Shown piece by piece: positions 9,337 to 18,584 of a stretch of DNA of 64,000 nt. Every line of letters starts with the position of its first letter. Position 1 is the stretch's first letter. The notes beneath the pieces were generated by a model that saw only the letters and a program-made list of their open reading frames with translations, was not told the origin of the DNA and made no database searches. This stretch comes from Buchnera aphidicola (Mindarus japonicus). GTDB lineage: Bacteria > Pseudomonadota > Gammaproteobacteria > Enterobacterales > Enterobacteriaceae. Location: the NCBI RefSeq assembly GCF_039393905.1, contig NZ_CP135030.1, positions 248,001 to 312,000 on the forward strand. The letters run 5' to 3'. Both the position numbers and the translations under genes were made by a program.

Positions 9337-10155
9337 TTAAAAATATATATTTTTAGTAGATAGTTTAAGAAACTCTGTTTTTTCCTTAATTTTTTTAATC
9401 ATAGTCTTTGTTTCTGTGGAGTATTTTTCTATTATTTTAATTAAAATAGATCCACAGATCACACCAGACATCCCCATTTTTATAGAATTTTTAATTTCTT
9501 CAGTTTTGTGAATTCCAAATCCCTGTAACAAAGGAATTGAAGAATATTTCTTTAACTTAGTTATCATATCTTTATTTATAGAATAAGATTTTTGATGAAT
9601 TCCAGTAACACCTGGTCTAGATAATATATATATATATCCTTTAGCATATGAAGAAATCTTTTTTAAAAAAATTTCATTTGCATTAGGAGGACAAATAAAT
9701 ATTTGAGATATATTATTTTTTAATGATTCTTCATAAAAAGGAAGAGATTCTTCTATTGGAACATCAGGAATTAGTATAGAATCTATGCCAATATTATTAC
9801 ATTTAGTATAAAAATTTGAAATCTTGTACTTAAAAATAATATTCGCATAAACTAATATTCCTATAGGAATATTAGGATACTTATCTCTAATTTTAAATAT
9901 TAAAGAAAAACAAGATTGAATATTAATACCTGCCTTAAAAGCTCTTAAATTTGCATTTTGAACTATTGGTCCATCTGCCATGGGATCGGAAAATGGAATA
10001 CCTAGTTCTAAAGCATTAGCTCCTTTTTTTATGAGAGCATCTACTATTTTTAAAAATATATCAAAAGAAGGATCTCCAACTGTTATAAAAGGAACAAACA
10101 TGCCTTCATTTCTTAATTTTTTTTGGTAATTAAACATATTCTTATATCTTGACAT
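9337..10155 (-). CDS. trpA: tryptophan synthase alpha chain
   Basis: TrpA cleaves indole-3-glycerol phosphate to indole, which passes through a tunnel to TrpB. The 272-residue chain keeps the two catalytic acids, Glu50 in [11 protein letters not shown] and Asp61 in MADGP (E. coli Glu49 and Asp60), the loop-6 region SRPGVTG, and the phosphate-binding LLQGFGI and GVICGSILI. It overlaps the end of trpB by 14 bases in another frame, a sign of translational coupling. It is the last gene of trpDCBA. Confidence 0.97.
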   Translation of the reverse strand: MSRYKNMFNYQKKLRNEGMFVPFITVGDPSFDIFLKIVDALIKKGANALELGIPFSDPMADGPIVQNANLRAFKAGINIQSCFSLIFKIRDKYPNIPIGILVYANIIFKYKISNFYTKCNNIGIDSILIPDVPIEESLPFYEESLKNNISQIFICPPNANEIFLKKISSYAKGYIYILSRPGVTGIHQKSYSINKDMITKLKKYSSIPLLQGFGIHKTEEIKNSIKMGMSGVICGSILIKIIEKYSTETKTMIKKIKEKTEFLKLSTKNIYF

Positions 10156-11344
10156 ATTCCCCTCCTTTTTCTAATAAAGAATTATAAACAGTATTAAGAT
10201 CTTTATCTCCTCTTCCTGAAAGATTTACAATAAATAGTTGTTTCTTTTTAGGATTTTTTTTCATTAATTTAATTGCATAAGATAAAGCATGAGCTGATTC
10301 TAAAGCAGGAATAATCCCTTCTGTTTTACAAAGAATATTAAACGCTTCTAATGCCTCTGAATCTTCTATGGAAACATATTCTGCTCTTCCTGTAGATTGT
10401 AACCAAGCATGTTCTGGCCCTACAGAAGGAAAATCTAGTCCGGCGGAGATAGAAGCGGAATTTTCAATTTGTCCTTCTTTATTTTGTAAAATTTTTGATT
10501 TCATTCCAAAATATATTCCCGTTTTTCCTAATGCTAAAGATGAGCCATGTTTTTTAGTATGCAATCCTTTTCCACCAGCTTCCACACCTATTAAACGAAC
10601 ATTTTCTTCTTTAATAAAATCTGAAAATATTCCAATAGCATTAGAACCTCCTCCTATGCAAGCAATTATTGCATCAGGTAAACGATTTTCTTTTTCTAAA
10701 ATTTGTTTTTTACTTTCCTTTCCAATAATTTTTTGAAATTCTTTTACTATACTAGGATATGGATGTGGGCCGGCAGCTGTTCCTATCATATAGTAAGAAT
10801 TTTCGTAATTTCCAGACCAATCTCTTAATGCTTCGTTACAAGCATCTTTTAAACTAGAAGAACCAACATTTACGGGAATAACCTTAGCACCCATTAGTTT
10901 CATTCTAAATACATTTAATTTTTGTCGATCAATATCTTTTTTTCCCATATAAATTCTGCATTTTAATCCCAATAAAGAGCAGATCATTGATACAGCTACC
11001 CCATGTTGTCCTGCTCCTGTTTCAGCGATAACTTCTTTCTTTTTCATTTTTAAACATAACATTCCTTGAGCTAACACTTGATTAGTCTTATGAGCTCCTC
11101 CATGCAATAAATCTTCTCTTTTAATGTAAATTCGAGTATTTGTATCTTTAGTTAAATTTCTACATAATGTTAAAGGAGTTGGTCTTCCTGCATAATTTTT
11201 TAATAATTCAGATAATTTATTTTTAAACTTTTTTTCTTTTTTACAATTAATAAACATTTTTTCTAAATCATATAAAGCGGGAACTAGAATTTGAGGTACA
11301 TACATACCTCCAAATTTTCCAAAATATGGGTTTAATAATTTCAT
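10142..11344 (-). CDS. trpB: tryptophan synthase beta chain
   Basis: TrpB joins indole with serine in a PLP-dependent reaction. The 400-residue protein (E. coli 397) has the PLP lysine K86 in [12 protein letters not shown], the [11 protein letters not shown] loop, the phosphate-binding [10 protein letters not shown], and the C-terminal NLSGRGDKD. It is one of the best-conserved proteins in the window. It lies 30 bases after trpC and overlaps trpA. Confidence 0.98.
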   Translation of the reverse strand: MKLLNPYFGKFGGMYVPQILVPALYDLEKMFINCKKEKKFKNKLSELLKNYAGRPTPLTLCRNLTKDTNTRIYIKREDLLHGGAHKTNQVLAQGMLCLKMKKKEVIAETGAGQHGVAVSMICSLLGLKCRIYMGKKDIDRQKLNVFRMKLMGAKVIPVNVGSSSLKDACNEALRDWSGNYENSYYMIGTAAGPHPYPSIVKEFQKIIGKESKKQILEKENRLPDAIIACIGGGSNAIGIFSDFIKEENVRLIGVEAGGKGLHTKKHGSSLALGKTGIYFGMKSKILQNKEGQIENSASISAGLDFPSVGPEHAWLQSTGRAEYVSIEDSEALEAFNILCKTEGIIPALESAHALSYAIKLMKKNPKKKQLFIVNLSGRGDKDLNTVYNSLLEKGGEYVKI

Positions 11345-11374
11345 TATTTCTTTTTCTTATATTTTTTTTATACA

Positions 11375-12745
11375 TTAAGAATAATTTCTTAATATTTTAA
11401 ATATCAATTTAATTTTTTTGTTACTTTTTATACCAATTTTTTTTTCTACACCAGAATTAAAATCTAATCCAGAAAATTCTAATTTTAAAGCAGACAAACA
11501 ATTTTTTTCATTAATACCTCCACTTAAAAGTATTTTTTCTTTATTCAAAATTTTATCTTTAAAAATAGACCAATCAAAAGTTTTCCCACTACCTCCTTGT
11601 AAATTATCAAATAAATAAAAATCTATATCTTTTAAATTTAAAGGTGGAATATTTTTTTTTATACTATAAGCTTTCCATATGGAAATATTTTTTGGAATTT
11701 TTCTTTTCAAAAAAGAAATATATTCTTGATTTTCATTCCCGTGTAGTTGAATAGCTTTTAAAGCTACTTCATTTATTACAGATAAAATATAATTTATGGA
11801 AGAATCTTGAAATACACCGACATAATTAAATTTAATTGAATTAGTTAATATTTTAGCTTTTTTAACAGATATCTTTCTTTTAGAAAAAGGACAGAAAATT
11901 AATCCTGCATAAATAGCTCCAGAACTTTTTACTTTTTTTACATCTTTTAAATTTGTTAATCCACAAATTTTATTGTTTCCTAAAATTAATTTTTTTAGAT
12001 CAAAATCTAAATCTTTTGATTGCATTAAAGATGAACCGATTAAAAATCCATGTACTATTCGACTTAGTTTTCTTATTTGAGAATATTTATTAATTCCAGA
12101 TTCGCTAATAATTTTAATGTTTTTAGGTATTAAAGGTGCTATTTGTTTTGTTTTGTTTGTATCAATCGATAAATCATGTAAATTTCTATTATTAATCCCA
12201 ATTACCTTGGATTTAGCAGCTATAGCTATTTTTAATTCTTTCTCGTTATTTATTTCTGTTAAAACTCCCATATTTAATTCATGAGCTATATTTGAAAACA
12301 AAATATATTGATCATAATTTAATATAGATAACATTAATAAAATAGCATCTGCGCCATAATATCTTGCCAAATATATTTGGTAAGGATCAATAAAAAAATC
12401 TTTACATAAAATAGGTTGAGTTACATTTTTTCTTACAGTTCTAATGTCCTCAAGTTTTCCTAGAAAATATTTTTCTTCTGTTAATATAGAAATAACAGAA
12501 GCATATTTTGTATATATTTTAGAAATTTCTATAATATTAAATTTTTTGTTAAGAACTCCTAAAGAAGGAGATTTTTTTTTACATTCTAAAATAAAATTTA
12601 GTTTTTTATCTTGTAAAGAAGAATAAAAATTACGTTCAGATTTTTCTAGAAAATTCTGAAATTTTTTTAATGGTTGTTTTTTTTTTCTATCTTTAATCCA
12701 ACTAAGTTTATCTAATGTTATTTTTCTTAAGATAGAATTAATCAT
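11375..12745 (-). CDS. trpC: fused indole-3-glycerol phosphate synthase / phosphoribosylanthranilate isomerase
   Basis: A bifunctional enzyme for two consecutive steps of tryptophan synthesis, fused as in enterics. Residues 1 to about 255 are the IGPS barrel: ILECKKKSPSLG near residue 52, CKDFFIDPYQI near 114, and ISESGI near 213. From about residue 258 the PRAI barrel begins, with KICGLTNLKD carrying the catalytic cysteine (Cys261), then QLHGNE, DNLQGGSGKTFDW and GLDFNSGVE. At 456 residues it equals the E. coli fusion (453). The start ATG overlaps the trpD stop by four bases (ATGA), so it is translationally coupled. Confidence 0.97.
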   Translation of the reverse strand: MINSILRKITLDKLSWIKDRKKKQPLKKFQNFLEKSERNFYSSLQDKKLNFILECKKKSPSLGVLNKKFNIIEISKIYTKYASVISILTEEKYFLGKLEDIRTVRKNVTQPILCKDFFIDPYQIYLARYYGADAILLMLSILNYDQYILFSNIAHELNMGVLTEINNEKELKIAIAAKSKVIGINNRNLHDLSIDTNKTKQIAPLIPKNIKIISESGINKYSQIRKLSRIVHGFLIGSSLMQSKDLDFDLKKLILGNNKICGLTNLKDVKKVKSSGAIYAGLIFCPFSKRKISVKKAKILTNSIKFNYVGVFQDSSINYILSVINEVALKAIQLHGNENQEYISFLKRKIPKNISIWKAYSIKKNIPPLNLKDIDFYLFDNLQGGSGKTFDWSIFKDKILNKEKILLSGGINEKNCLSALKLEFSGLDFNSGVEKKIGIKSNKKIKLIFKILRNYS

Positions 12746-13746
12746 AATTTTCCTTGATTTGAAAAATTTTTTACAAATTTATAAATTTTTCCGCTTTTAA
12801 TACTTCTTAGCGCAAAATCAGTATTTTCTTTTAAGTTTTTATGGCCAAATAATTTTAGTAATAATCCTACATTTGCTGATATTGTTTCAGCATAAGCAGA
12901 ATTTCCTTCACCTTTTAAAATAGATTTCATAATATCATAATTTTCTTTTACTGTACCTCCTATTAACATATCTGTTGAATATGAGTTCATACCAAAATCT
13001 CTCGGATATAAGGTATATGTAAAAATTTTTTCTTTATATAGTTCTACAATTTCTGTTGAATTACATAAAGTTACTTCGTCACATTCGTTACTATGAACTA
13101 AAATTACATGTTTATATTCTAATTTTTTTAACACTTTACTAATAGGAAGTAATAGTTCTTTACTATATACACCAATAATTGCTAATTTAGGCTTTGCTGG
13201 ATTTAGTAATGGACCTATTATATTTAATATGGTTCTTGTTTTTAATGCTTTTCGAACTGATTTAGAATGTTGAAAACCGGAATGATATTCCGAAGCAAGT
13301 AAAAAACAAATGTTTTTTTTTCTTAATAAATTTAAAGATTTTTTAACTGACATCTTTGGTTCAATTCCATATGATTTTAAAAAATCTGCAGATCCAGATT
13401 GGCTTGAAATACTATAATTACAATGTTTTATAATTTTAAAACCGCAATATGCTGCTACAAAAGCACTTATTGTTGAAATGTTAATTTTATTTAACTTATC
13501 TCCTCCAGTACCAACTATATCTGCAAAAATATATGATGGAGTTGGAAAGGGTTTTGAGTATTTTAAAAATGCTTGGACAGCACCTAAAATTTCTATATCT
13601 GTTTCCCCTCTTATTTTCATTGATATTAAAACTGCTGACAATTGCACAGAATTTAATTTCCCTTTGATAATACTTTCAAATAAAAGATAACTTTCTTTTT
13701 CATTGATATTTTTTTTTTCATAAATTTTATTTAATATTTTTTTCAT
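12742..13746 (-). CDS. trpD: anthranilate phosphoribosyltransferase
   Basis: TrpD attaches phosphoribose to anthranilate. The 334-residue protein is the free-standing transferase, without the TrpG glutaminase domain fused to it in E. coli. The PRPP-binding glycine-rich block DIVGTGGDKLNKINIST near residue 80 is intact, as are HCNYSISSQSGSADFL, NIIGPLLNPAKP and HSNECDE. It opens a tightly packed trpDCBA set, all on the minus strand. trpE and trpG are not in the window; in many Buchnera they are on a plasmid. The 149-base spacer upstream shows no leader peptide or attenuator that I recognise. Confidence 0.97.
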   Translation of the reverse strand: MKKILNKIYEKKNINEKESYLLFESIIKGKLNSVQLSAVLISMKIRGETDIEILGAVQAFLKYSKPFPTPSYIFADIVGTGGDKLNKINISTISAFVAAYCGFKIIKHCNYSISSQSGSADFLKSYGIEPKMSVKKSLNLLRKKNICFLLASEYHSGFQHSKSVRKALKTRTILNIIGPLLNPAKPKLAIIGVYSKELLLPISKVLKKLEYKHVILVHSNECDEVTLCNSTEIVELYKEKIFTYTLYPRDFGMNSYSTDMLIGGTVKENYDIMKSILKGEGNSAYAETISANVGLLLKLFGHKNLKENTDFALRSIKSGKIYKFVKNFSNQGKL

Positions 13747-13895
13747 TTTTTTATTTTTTTTAAATTCTAATGTTATTATTGAATACTTAATTTTTTATAC
13801 TAAATCATTTTTTTAAAAATATATATTTAACTATTATTTCTATATAAAAAAATATTTATTTAAGTTTAATTATTATATGAAACAGGAGATTTTTA

Positions 13896-14792
13896 GTGCA
13901 AAAAGTGATAATAATCTCACTATTTATTTTAGTTTCTTTTATTTGGGGAACAACATGGATAGCTATGAAAATAGCAACTAATACTATTCCCCCTTTATTT
14001 GCTACCGGATTTCGATTCTTATTATCATTTCCGTTACTATTAACTATCGCCTATTTTAGAAAAGCTCCATTATTTTTTCCTTTAGGACAAAGAAAATTTC
14101 AATTAATAATATCTATTTTTTATTTTCTTTTTCCATTTTCATTAATGTTATATGCAGGTAGTACTTTAAATTCTGTATTGGCATCTATTATATTTTCAAA
14201 TATGCCAGTAATTGTTTTAATATCATCTATTATTTTACTAAAAGAAAAAACATATTTTTCGAGAAGATTAGGTATATTTACATCAATAGTATCACTAATT
14301 CTTTTAGTAGGAAAAGAATTATATTCTCGTCATTTTAATTCTTTAATTGGAATTTTTTCTTTAATTTTTGCTATGGTTAGTCATTCTATAATTTATGCTT
14401 TATGTAAAAAAAAATCTTATAAAATTTCAATTATTACATTTAATACCATTCCTTCTTTTTTTTCTGGAATATTATTAACAATCATAGCTTGGTTTATAGA
14501 AAATCCTTCTCTTAAAAAATTTTCTTTTGTTTCAATAATGGCGGTTTTTTATTTAAGTACTTTTGTTAGCATAGGAGCAATATTAATGTATTTTTATCTT
14601 CAAAAATGTATTAATAATTTTTATGCTTCAATAGTATTCTTAATTATTCCAATAATTTCAGAGTTACTAGAATTTTTTATTTATGGAAATAGTATTTCTT
14701 TAGATGAATATTTATTTTTTATTCCTATAATTATAAGTGTATTATTAACTTTATTACCGAAATCATTTTTTAAAAAAATTTTTTTTATTTAA
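13896..14792 (+). CDS. EamA/DMT-superfamily transporter
   Basis: A 298-residue protein with about ten membrane segments. The N-terminal FIWGTTWIAMKIATNTIPP followed by a phenylalanine/arginine-rich second helix (GFRFLLSFP) is typical of the EamA branch of the drug/metabolite transporter superfamily; E. coli YedA-like exporters have the same pattern. The start is GTG, supported by CAGGAG eight bases upstream. It is divergent from trpDCBA across a 149-base spacer, which invites the idea that it moves tryptophan or a related amino acid, but substrate cannot be read from sequence. Transporters are scarce in such genomes, so retention suggests a real role. Confidence 0.82.
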   Translation: MQKVIIISLFILVSFIWGTTWIAMKIATNTIPPLFATGFRFLLSFPLLLTIAYFRKAPLFFPLGQRKFQLIISIFYFLFPFSLMLYAGSTLNSVLASIIFSNMPVIVLISSIILLKEKTYFSRRLGIFTSIVSLILLVGKELYSRHFNSLIGIFSLIFAMVSHSIIYALCKKKSYKISIITFNTIPSFFSGILLTIIAWFIENPSLKKFSFVSIMAVFYLSTFVSIGAILMYFYLQKCINNFYASIVFLIIPIISELLEFFIYGNSISLDEYLFFIPIIISVLLTLLPKSFFKKIFFI

Positions 14793-14815
14793 ATTATTAT
14801 CTCTACATATAAAAA

Positions 14816-14835
14816 TTGTATAAAATTTTATACAA
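14816..14835. terminator. 20-bp perfect palindrome after the EamA transporter gene
   Basis: TTGTATAAAA followed directly by its exact complement TTTTATACAA, 24 bases after the transporter stop codon and between convergent genes. It may act as a terminator or RNA-protecting 3' end, but it is A/T-rich and not followed by a strong T run. Confidence 0.35.
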
Positions 14836-14867
14836 GTCTAAAATAGAAATTTTTTTTAAATAATTAT

Positions 14868-14911
14868 TAAATATACGAAATTTATATTTTTAAAAAACTT
14901 TCGTATATTTA
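14868..14911. terminator. 13-bp stem-loop between convergent transporter and suhB genes
   Basis: TAAATATACGAAA at 14868-14880 is exactly complementary to TTTCGTATATTTA at 14899-14911, with an 18-base loop rich in T and A. It lies in the convergent spacer and could serve either strand as a transcript end. Confidence 0.4.
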
Positions 14912-15057
14912 AAATAAATCAAATCAATTTAATTAAGCTGTTTTTTATAGAATTGATGAATTTAAATTAAAAATTTATATAATATTTTTTGTAAAAATAT
15001 TACCGATATTAAAAAAAATTAAATGTTGTTTCTAATAAAATTTATTTATAAAAAATA

Positions 15058-15837
15058 TTAAGTATTCCTAAAAATTTTTTTTAAACAAGAAGAATTTCCT
15101 ACTAAAATCGAATTTTTTTTAAATAAAATATTTTCTTCGGAAAAATTTCTAATTAATCCTCCAGATTCTTGAACTTGTAATATCCCTGCCATATAATTAT
15201 CATATACATTTTTTAAATTAAAATAAAATAATCCATCTAATCTACCACTAGAAAAATAGGCAAAATCTAACATTTTAGATCCTGTACATCGAAAATGTAT
15301 ATTTTCAATAAGAAAATTTTTAAATATTTCTTGATAATAAGTAATATGTTGGAGACTATTAAAAGGTTGATTAATTGCTATAATTATTTTCTTCTGGATA
15401 TGATCATTATTACATCTTATTCTATAACCATTCAATTGAGCTCCTCTTCCTTGTACTGCAGTAAATAACTCATTTTTTAATGGATCATAAATTACTGAAA
15501 TTTCTAAACGAAAATTTATTATCACAGCAATAGAAATACAAAAATGAGGCAAATTATTCTTAAAATTTTCTATTCCATTTAAAGGGTTAATTAACCATTG
15601 AATATTTTTTTCTTTATTTTTTTTAAATTTTTCATCAATTTTACATATATAATGATTAGGATAAGTTTGAAGAATTATATTCTTCATTATTTTATAAGAA
15701 AAAAAAATAGTTTTTTCTAATTTTTTAGAATGTTCTATTTTATTTTTTAAAAAAATATTTTGATTATCAAAATCGTAATTAATAACATTACCACCCTTTC
15801 TAGCTGCTCGAATGGCAATATTCAGCATTGGATGCAT
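15058..15837 (-). CDS. suhB: SuhB-type inositol monophosphatase family protein, metal site lost
   Basis: In E. coli SuhB is both an inositol-1-monophosphatase and a Nus-factor partner in rRNA transcription. The 259-residue chain aligns with E. coli SuhB (267): MHPMLNIAIRAARKGGNVI at the N terminus, LPHFCISIAV, YDPLKNELFTAVQGRGAQLNGYR, and GRLDGLFYF. The phosphatase signature is destroyed, however. The metal-ligand motif IDPLDGTTNF reads INPLNGIENF, so Asp84 and Asp87 are both Asn, and the Glu67-Glu68 pair reads Ile-Asp. Only the late Asp (VYDNYMAG) remains. The frame is intact and full-length, so the protein is probably kept for the RNA-polymerase role; that is inference. Confidence 0.92.
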   Translation of the reverse strand: MHPMLNIAIRAARKGGNVINYDFDNQNIFLKNKIEHSKKLEKTIFFSYKIMKNIILQTYPNHYICKIDEKFKKNKEKNIQWLINPLNGIENFKNNLPHFCISIAVIINFRLEISVIYDPLKNELFTAVQGRGAQLNGYRIRCNNDHIQKKIIIAINQPFNSLQHITYYQEIFKNFLIENIHFRCTGSKMLDFAYFSSGRLDGLFYFNLKNVYDNYMAGILQVQESGGLIRNFSEENILFKKNSILVGNSSCLKKIFRNT

Positions 15838-16008
15838 ATTATATTCTTAAATTATTATAAATAATGTTAATTATATCAGCTAAGTACTTATGTGTCTTTT
15901 ACATTAATTATTGATTTTTTTAAAATATATTTTTAAAAATAAGCTTAATTACATAATTATTTTTTTAATGAATTTAAATTATTATTTAAAAAAAAGGATT
16001 AATAAAAA

Positions 16009-17094
16009 ATGAATTTTAAATTTAATGATATATCTAACATTATAACAATGTCTAAAATAAACTTACTTGATTTAAATGTTTCAAAAATGCGAGAATTTCT
16101 AATATACATTCAAGAAAAACCTTTTCGTGCAAATCAAATAATGAAATGGATATATCATCATTTTTGTGATGATTTTTCAAAAATGTCTAATATTAGTAAA
16201 AAATTAAAAAATAAATTAATTAAATATTCATTTATTCAATCTCCTGATTTTACTCAAGAAAAAAAGTCATTTGATGGAACGATAAAATGGAGTTTTTTAA
16301 GTAATAAAAATTATGTAGAAACTGTTTATATCCCTGAAAGAAATAGAGCAACTATTTGTATTTCATCTCAAATTGGATGCCTTTTAAATTGTGATTTTTG
16401 TTATACCGGAAAAATGGGATTTAAAAAAAATTTGAAAGTTTCTGAAATTGTTGGTCAGTTATGGAACTTATTAAAATTAGCTAATAAAAACAATGGAATA
16501 AAAAAAATAACTAATATTGTTTTTATGGGTATGGGAGAACCCTTGCTAAATTTTAAAAATATGATAACAGCATTAGATATTATATTAAATGAAAATGGTT
16601 TTAATTTTTCTAAATATAAAGTTACTTTGTCTACATCTGGGATAGTTCCAATGATAAATAAACTAAGTAAAATAGTAGATGTTAGATTAGCTATTTCTTT
16701 GCATGCATCAAATAATCAAATTAGAAATAAATTAATGCCAATTAATAAAAAATATGATATTCAATCAGTAATAAAATCTGCAAATAATTATCTTAAAAAT
16801 TCTAAAGCCAATAAAGGAAAAGTAACAATAGAATATGTTATGCTTGATAAAATCAATGATTCTTTTAAAAATGCTGAAGAATTAGCTATAGTTTTAAAAC
16901 ATATTCCAAGCAAAGTTAATTTAATTCCCTGGAATTCTTTTCCAAATTCCATGTATAGAGCTAGTAGCATTAGTAATATTGTTCATTTCTCAAATATTTT
17001 AACTAAAAGAAAAATTTTTAATTCTATTAGAAAAAATAGAGGAAAAGACATTTATGCAGCATGTGGTCAATTAAACAATGAGTTAAAAATATAA
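16009..17094 (+). CDS. rlmN: dual-specificity RNA methyltransferase RlmN
   Basis: RlmN is a radical-SAM enzyme that makes 2-methyladenosine at A2503 of 23S rRNA and A37 of some tRNAs. The 361-residue protein aligns with the E. coli enzyme (384) from KINLLDLN onward. The radical-SAM cluster ligands are in CLLNCDFC near residue 124, preceded by SSQIGC (Cys118 region), and the methyl-carrying cysteine is in AACGQ near the C terminus. MGMGEPLLN and EYVMLD are conserved. Start 16009 is preferred because AAGGA lies eight bases upstream; an ATG at 16051 is an alternative. hisS follows after only 38 bases; in E. coli ispG lies between them. Confidence 0.96.
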   Translation: MNFKFNDISNIITMSKINLLDLNVSKMREFLIYIQEKPFRANQIMKWIYHHFCDDFSKMSNISKKLKNKLIKYSFIQSPDFTQEKKSFDGTIKWSFLSNKNYVETVYIPERNRATICISSQIGCLLNCDFCYTGKMGFKKNLKVSEIVGQLWNLLKLANKNNGIKKITNIVFMGMGEPLLNFKNMITALDIILNENGFNFSKYKVTLSTSGIVPMINKLSKIVDVRLAISLHASNNQIRNKLMPINKKYDIQSVIKSANNYLKNSKANKGKVTIEYVMLDKINDSFKNAEELAIVLKHIPSKVNLIPWNSFPNSMYRASSISNIVHFSNILTKRKIFNSIRKNRGKDIYAACGQLNNELKI

Positions 17095-17132
17095 AAATTA
17101 ACTATAAATTTTATTAGATATAGGAAAAATAA

Positions 17133-18416
17133 ATGAATAATACTACACAAATTATAAGAGGTATGCATGATTTAATTCCAGATGATGTAATTAAGTGGAA
17201 CTACATAGAAAATATATTAAAAAAAACATTAATTAATTATTGTTATGATGAAATTAGATTGCCTATCGTAGAAAAAGAAATACTTTTTAAAAAATCAATT
17301 GGTACAATTACTGATGTTTTTGAAAAAGAAATGTATTCTTTTAGAGATAAAAGTAACAATAAAATTTGTTTGCGACCAGAAGGAACCGCAGGTTGTGTTA
17401 GAGCAGCAATAGCTAACAGTTTAATATTTAAAAAAAAACAAAGATTATGGTATATTGGTCCAATGTTTAGATATGAAAGGCCTCAAAAAGGAAGATATAG
17501 ACAGTTTTTTCAGTTAGGAGTAGAAATATTTGGATATTCAGAGCCGGAAATTGATATAGAAATTATTTTACTTAATATAGATTGGTGGAAAAAATTAAAT
17601 CTTGATAAATATTTAACTTTAGAAATCAATACTATTGGTTCAATAGAAGATAGGAAAGTCTATCAAAAAGAGTTAACTCAATTTCTTATTAAAAATAAAT
17701 CGTATTTAGATAAGCAATCTAAAGATAGATTGTTACAAAATCCTTTTAGAATTTTAGATAGCAAAAATAAAGAAGTTCAAAAATTACTTCTCGATGCTCC
17801 TAAATTATTTAATTTTTTAAATAAAAAATCTATTTTTAGATTTAATTTTTTTTGCAAATTATTAGATTCCTTAAATATTAAGTATATTGTTAATAACAAT
17901 TTAGTTAGGGGATTAGATTATTATAATGATACTGTTTTTGAATGGAAATATTATTCCAGTAATATGTCACAAAATACAATATGTGCTGGAGGAAGATATG
18001 ATAATCTTGTAGAAAAAATTGGAAACTATTCTTCTCCAGCAATAGGATGTGCTGTAGGAATGGAAAGATTAATTTCATTAAATTTAATAATATCAAAAAA
18101 ATTAAATTTATTTATTAAAAAAATCGATTTGTTCGTTTCTTTTTTATATCCAAATTTATATTTAGAAACTATTAAGTTAAGTAAAAAAATAAGAAAAATT
18201 TTTAAAAATGTAAAAATGTTATTAGAAACATCATATACAACTGAAAAAAAACATTTAAAAAAAGCAAATGAATTGAATGCAAAAATTTTTATTTTTATTA
18301 CTTCAAAAGATATTAAAACAAAGACTATTTTTATTAAAGATCTTGAAAAAAAAATTAATTTTAAATTTTCCGAAAATGAATTATTTCTTTTTCTTAAAGA
18401 AAAATTACATAAATAA
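17133..18416 (+). CDS. hisS: histidyl-tRNA synthetase
   Basis: A class II synthetase charging tRNA-His in the cytoplasm. At 427 residues it is close to E. coli HisS (424). The class II motif 2 is in MFRYERPQKGRYRQFFQLGVE, written here as MFRYERPQKG then RYRQFFQLGVE near residues 110-130. The histidine-specific LVRGLDYYNDTVFEW near residue 260 and motif 3 GCAVGMERL are clear. The C-terminal anticodon-binding domain is drifted but present. RBS TAGGA-like sequence precedes the ATG. Confidence 0.97.
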   Translation: MNNTTQIIRGMHDLIPDDVIKWNYIENILKKTLINYCYDEIRLPIVEKEILFKKSIGTITDVFEKEMYSFRDKSNNKICLRPEGTAGCVRAAIANSLIFKKKQRLWYIGPMFRYERPQKGRYRQFFQLGVEIFGYSEPEIDIEIILLNIDWWKKLNLDKYLTLEINTIGSIEDRKVYQKELTQFLIKNKSYLDKQSKDRLLQNPFRILDSKNKEVQKLLLDAPKLFNFLNKKSIFRFNFFCKLLDSLNIKYIVNNNLVRGLDYYNDTVFEWKYYSSNMSQNTICAGGRYDNLVEKIGNYSSPAIGCAVGMERLISLNLIISKKLNLFIKKIDLFVSFLYPNLYLETIKLSKKIRKIFKNVKMLLETSYTTEKKHLKKANELNAKIFIFITSKDIKTKTIFIKDLEKKINFKFSENELFLFLKEKLHK

Positions 18417-18584
18417 TACTTTGATATACCAATAAAAATGTTTTGTAAGTCATATAAAATTTATAAATTTTAAAAAAAACTTAAAAAATATAAATATTTC
18501 TACAAAAAAGTTACATGTTTTAAAATAAATTATTTAATTAATAAAAAAATATATAATTGATAGAAAAAAAAATCAGGAGATATT

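Noticed and set aside
10368..10736. A 122-codon plus-strand open frame opposite trpB
   Set aside because: It is the antisense shadow of a highly conserved part of trpB; residues show no family match.
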